From: Axinella damicornis
Taxonomy: Eukaryota; Porifera; Demospongiae; Axinellida; Axinellidae
DNA length: 64,000 nt
Assembly: GCA_963931865.1 (NCBI GenBank)
Contig: OZ007505.1
Span: 6,774,653-6,838,652 of the forward strand
Reading direction: 5' to 3'
Shown here: positions 62,488-64,000 of the stretch, one piece after another
Layout of the letters: each line of letters starts with the position of its first letter
Position numbering within the stretch: position 1 is the first letter of the stretch
Notes under the pieces: model-generated
Told to the model about the DNA's origin: nothing
The model's database searches: none
What the model saw: only the letters and a program-made list of their open reading frames with translations
Position numbers and translations under genes: made by a program

Positions 62488-63431
62488 ATGGCCACGGCCA
62501 TGGCTGCCGCTCCACGTGCACCAGAGAGCTCGAGCAGGGCACTCTCCCAGAGGCTTTCCCCCCACCCTCACCCACACACCATGGCCACAGCCATGGCTGC
62601 CACTCCACCAGAGAGCTCGAGCAGGGCACTCTCCCAGAGGCTCACTGAAAGAATCGAGTCCTGGTTTGGTGAGTGATGGACATCAGAGCGTCTTGCAGAT
62701 TCTGGTGAAAGCCAGACCAATCAATGCCAGTGTAGAAAAAGAGGTGTACACTCCTATAGTCACAGCTGTGGCTAGAAGGTCAAGGCATCAAAAGCAGCCA
62801 TGAAAAAGTCAAAGAAACATACATCGCTAGGCTACCTGTAGCCTCGTTCCCAGGCCGCCCAGGAGTAGGGAAAGCTACTGCCATGTGGCACTGCTACCTG
62901 TTTCTTTGGCATCACCACTCTGTTTATCAGAGGCCGCCGCCACTGTTGGAAACGTTTTGCTGATATTGTACCTGTACTTAGTAGCCTCATTCCCAGGCCT
63001 CTGCCCCAGCTTTTTGTGCTTGCAGTACGGAAACTGTATTGCAAGCGATGGAAGCTGGGAGGGCCCTGGGAACGAGGCTAGTACAGAGAGCTTTTTTACA
63101 GCCCCACCACTTCTCTAAGATACATAGCAACAACTGTCCCTATGCTAGCCTTGTTCCCAGGCCTCCACACCCAGCTTTTGTTGCTTTTTGTACTGCAAGC
63201 GACAAAAGCTGGGCTGGAGGCCTGAGAACGAGGCTACCCTATGTTGGGAGTGACAACTCCTTACCAGTCGCAATCACTAAGCTACAGTGATTGCTGTGAT
63301 TGGCCTAGCTACTGATCATGGGACAAGGTGCTTGGTTGCAGCTGTAGCCTGAAATCATTTATGTCATGGTTTCAATTTCTCTGTGTAGGCTCAGTGGAGC
63401 AGTTCAGTGACAAGGTTGTGTATGGTGTACG
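62488..63431 (+). CDS. 5' end of an unidentified gene
   Basis: Two exons in phase, 62488-62668 and 63389-63431, encode about 74 residues and run off the window. The first contains an in-frame 93-bp tandem duplication: MATAMAA then PESSSRALSQRL occurs twice, and the second copy continues into TERIESWFG. The second ATG (62581) could be the original start. The next exon reads GSVEQFSDKVVYGVR up to a CG/GTAAGC donor. I do not recognise the family. Confidence 0.55.
62982..63080. mobile_element. MULE-like MITE
   Basis: TAGCCTCATTCCCAGGCCTC and its inverse, with inner TTGCAGTACGG/CTGTATTGCAAGCG. The flanks are only partly alike. A half copy lies at 62838-62890. Confidence 0.8.
63146..63236. mobile_element. 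MULE-like MITE
   Basis: TAGCCTTGTTCCCAGGCCTC with its inverse and an inner AGCTTTTGTTGC/GCGACAAAAGCT stem. The flanks CCCTATGC and CCCTATGT match at 7 of 8. Confidence 0.83.
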
Positions 63432-63895
63432 GTAAGCACATGATGTCAATGCTCACGCACATTCACTGTGTCATGCATACCAGGTGGTGTTCCCAAAGCC
63501 ATGATAGCAGGTGGCTTTCCTCGACTGTGCTGAGTCAGGTAGTTAAGATTTAATTTTAGGATATTTGCAGGCCAAGCAAGCAATCAAAAAAGGGGAAGTG
63601 GCGATTTTATAACGTGATGTTAGTTAACGTCAAACAATGACCCCAATGGTTTAGTATGCCAATATGGAGCTAATCAGGACTTCACCTGCTAGGGCCGAGT
63701 GAGTCCGTACAAAAACAGTTAATTTGGACTGGCCTAATTTACCCAGGAAATATTAATTCAGTCACACCATTAAATTTTGTGTTCATCCCTTCCTTTAATT
63801 ACATGACATCATGATTTGATTACATCATAATCATGATCATGATCATAACACGATCTGATCTAATCAGGCACCAAGTTGGTAATGAAAAACTTCCC
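63432..63895. other. Intron of the right-edge gene
   Basis: AT-rich, with a TCATGATCATGATCAT stretch near 63825. Nothing else recognised. Confidence 0.4.
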
Positions 63896-64000
63896 TAGCC
63901 TTGTTCCCAGGCCATTCCCACCACCAGTATTTGATCGCTTGCAGTATGCAAATACGGCGTACTGCAAGATCAGTTACTGGTGTTTGCATACTGCAAGCAA
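63896..64000. mobile_element. MULE-like MITE cut by the window edge
   Basis: TAGCCTTGTTCCCAGGCCAT left arm plus the inner hairpin (CTTGCAGTATGCAAATAC and its inverse). The right terminus lies outside. Confidence 0.8.

Overview
This window is eukaryotic nuclear DNA from an invertebrate animal. Nine protein-coding loci can be assembled from exons that join with consistent phase across GT-AG introns, mostly 50-900 bp long. All are conserved animal housekeeping, secretory-pathway or ciliary genes. Compact genes, dense short inverted-repeat elements, long C or G homopolymers and CA-rich introns suit an early-branching or marine invertebrate. A sponge is my guess, but the species cannot be fixed from the sequence.

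Gene order: PDIA4 C-terminus (+, 5' end outside), GOLPH3 (+), WHAMM/JMY-type actin nucleation factor (-), TIMM44 (+), PCSK5/furin-type convertase (-), SERINC (+), REEP5/6 (+), a degenerate Ty3/gypsy element (-), LRRC49 (-), RGP1 (+, with an 8.2 kb intron full of transposon debris), two isolated exons of an unidentified minus-strand gene, and the 5' end of an unidentified plus-strand gene. WHAMM/TIMM44 and PCSK5/SERINC are divergent pairs with coding starts only 267 and 320 bp apart. Many products act in the ER-Golgi system (PDIA4, GOLPH3, WHAMM/JMY, PCSK5, REEP, RGP1). Nothing shows that they are co-regulated.

The rest is mobile DNA. The main family is a set of foldback elements of about 30-460 bp ending in TAGCCTCGTTCCCAGGCC. 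At least six copies have perfect 9-bp target duplications and several others near-perfect ones, which points to Mutator-like (MULE) mobilisation. Other elements include a related family with 10-bp duplications (two copies), a hAT-type element with an 8-bp duplication, a mariner-type element with TA, a two-copy family ending GGTGACACTCCC, a 47-bp hairpin nested in another element, and a 1.9 kb element with roughly 100-bp inverted repeats that I cannot assign. The Ty3/gypsy element keeps both LTRs, a tRNA-Leu primer site and a 5-bp duplication, but its frame is broken.

The less expected items are an isolated ERLIN-type terminal exon inside an RGP1 intron, the 1.9 kb unassigned element, a satellite built from a MITE terminus, a single-WH2 WHAMM/JMY protein, and an in-frame duplication at the start of the last gene. 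I found no CRISPR array, rRNA or tRNA gene.
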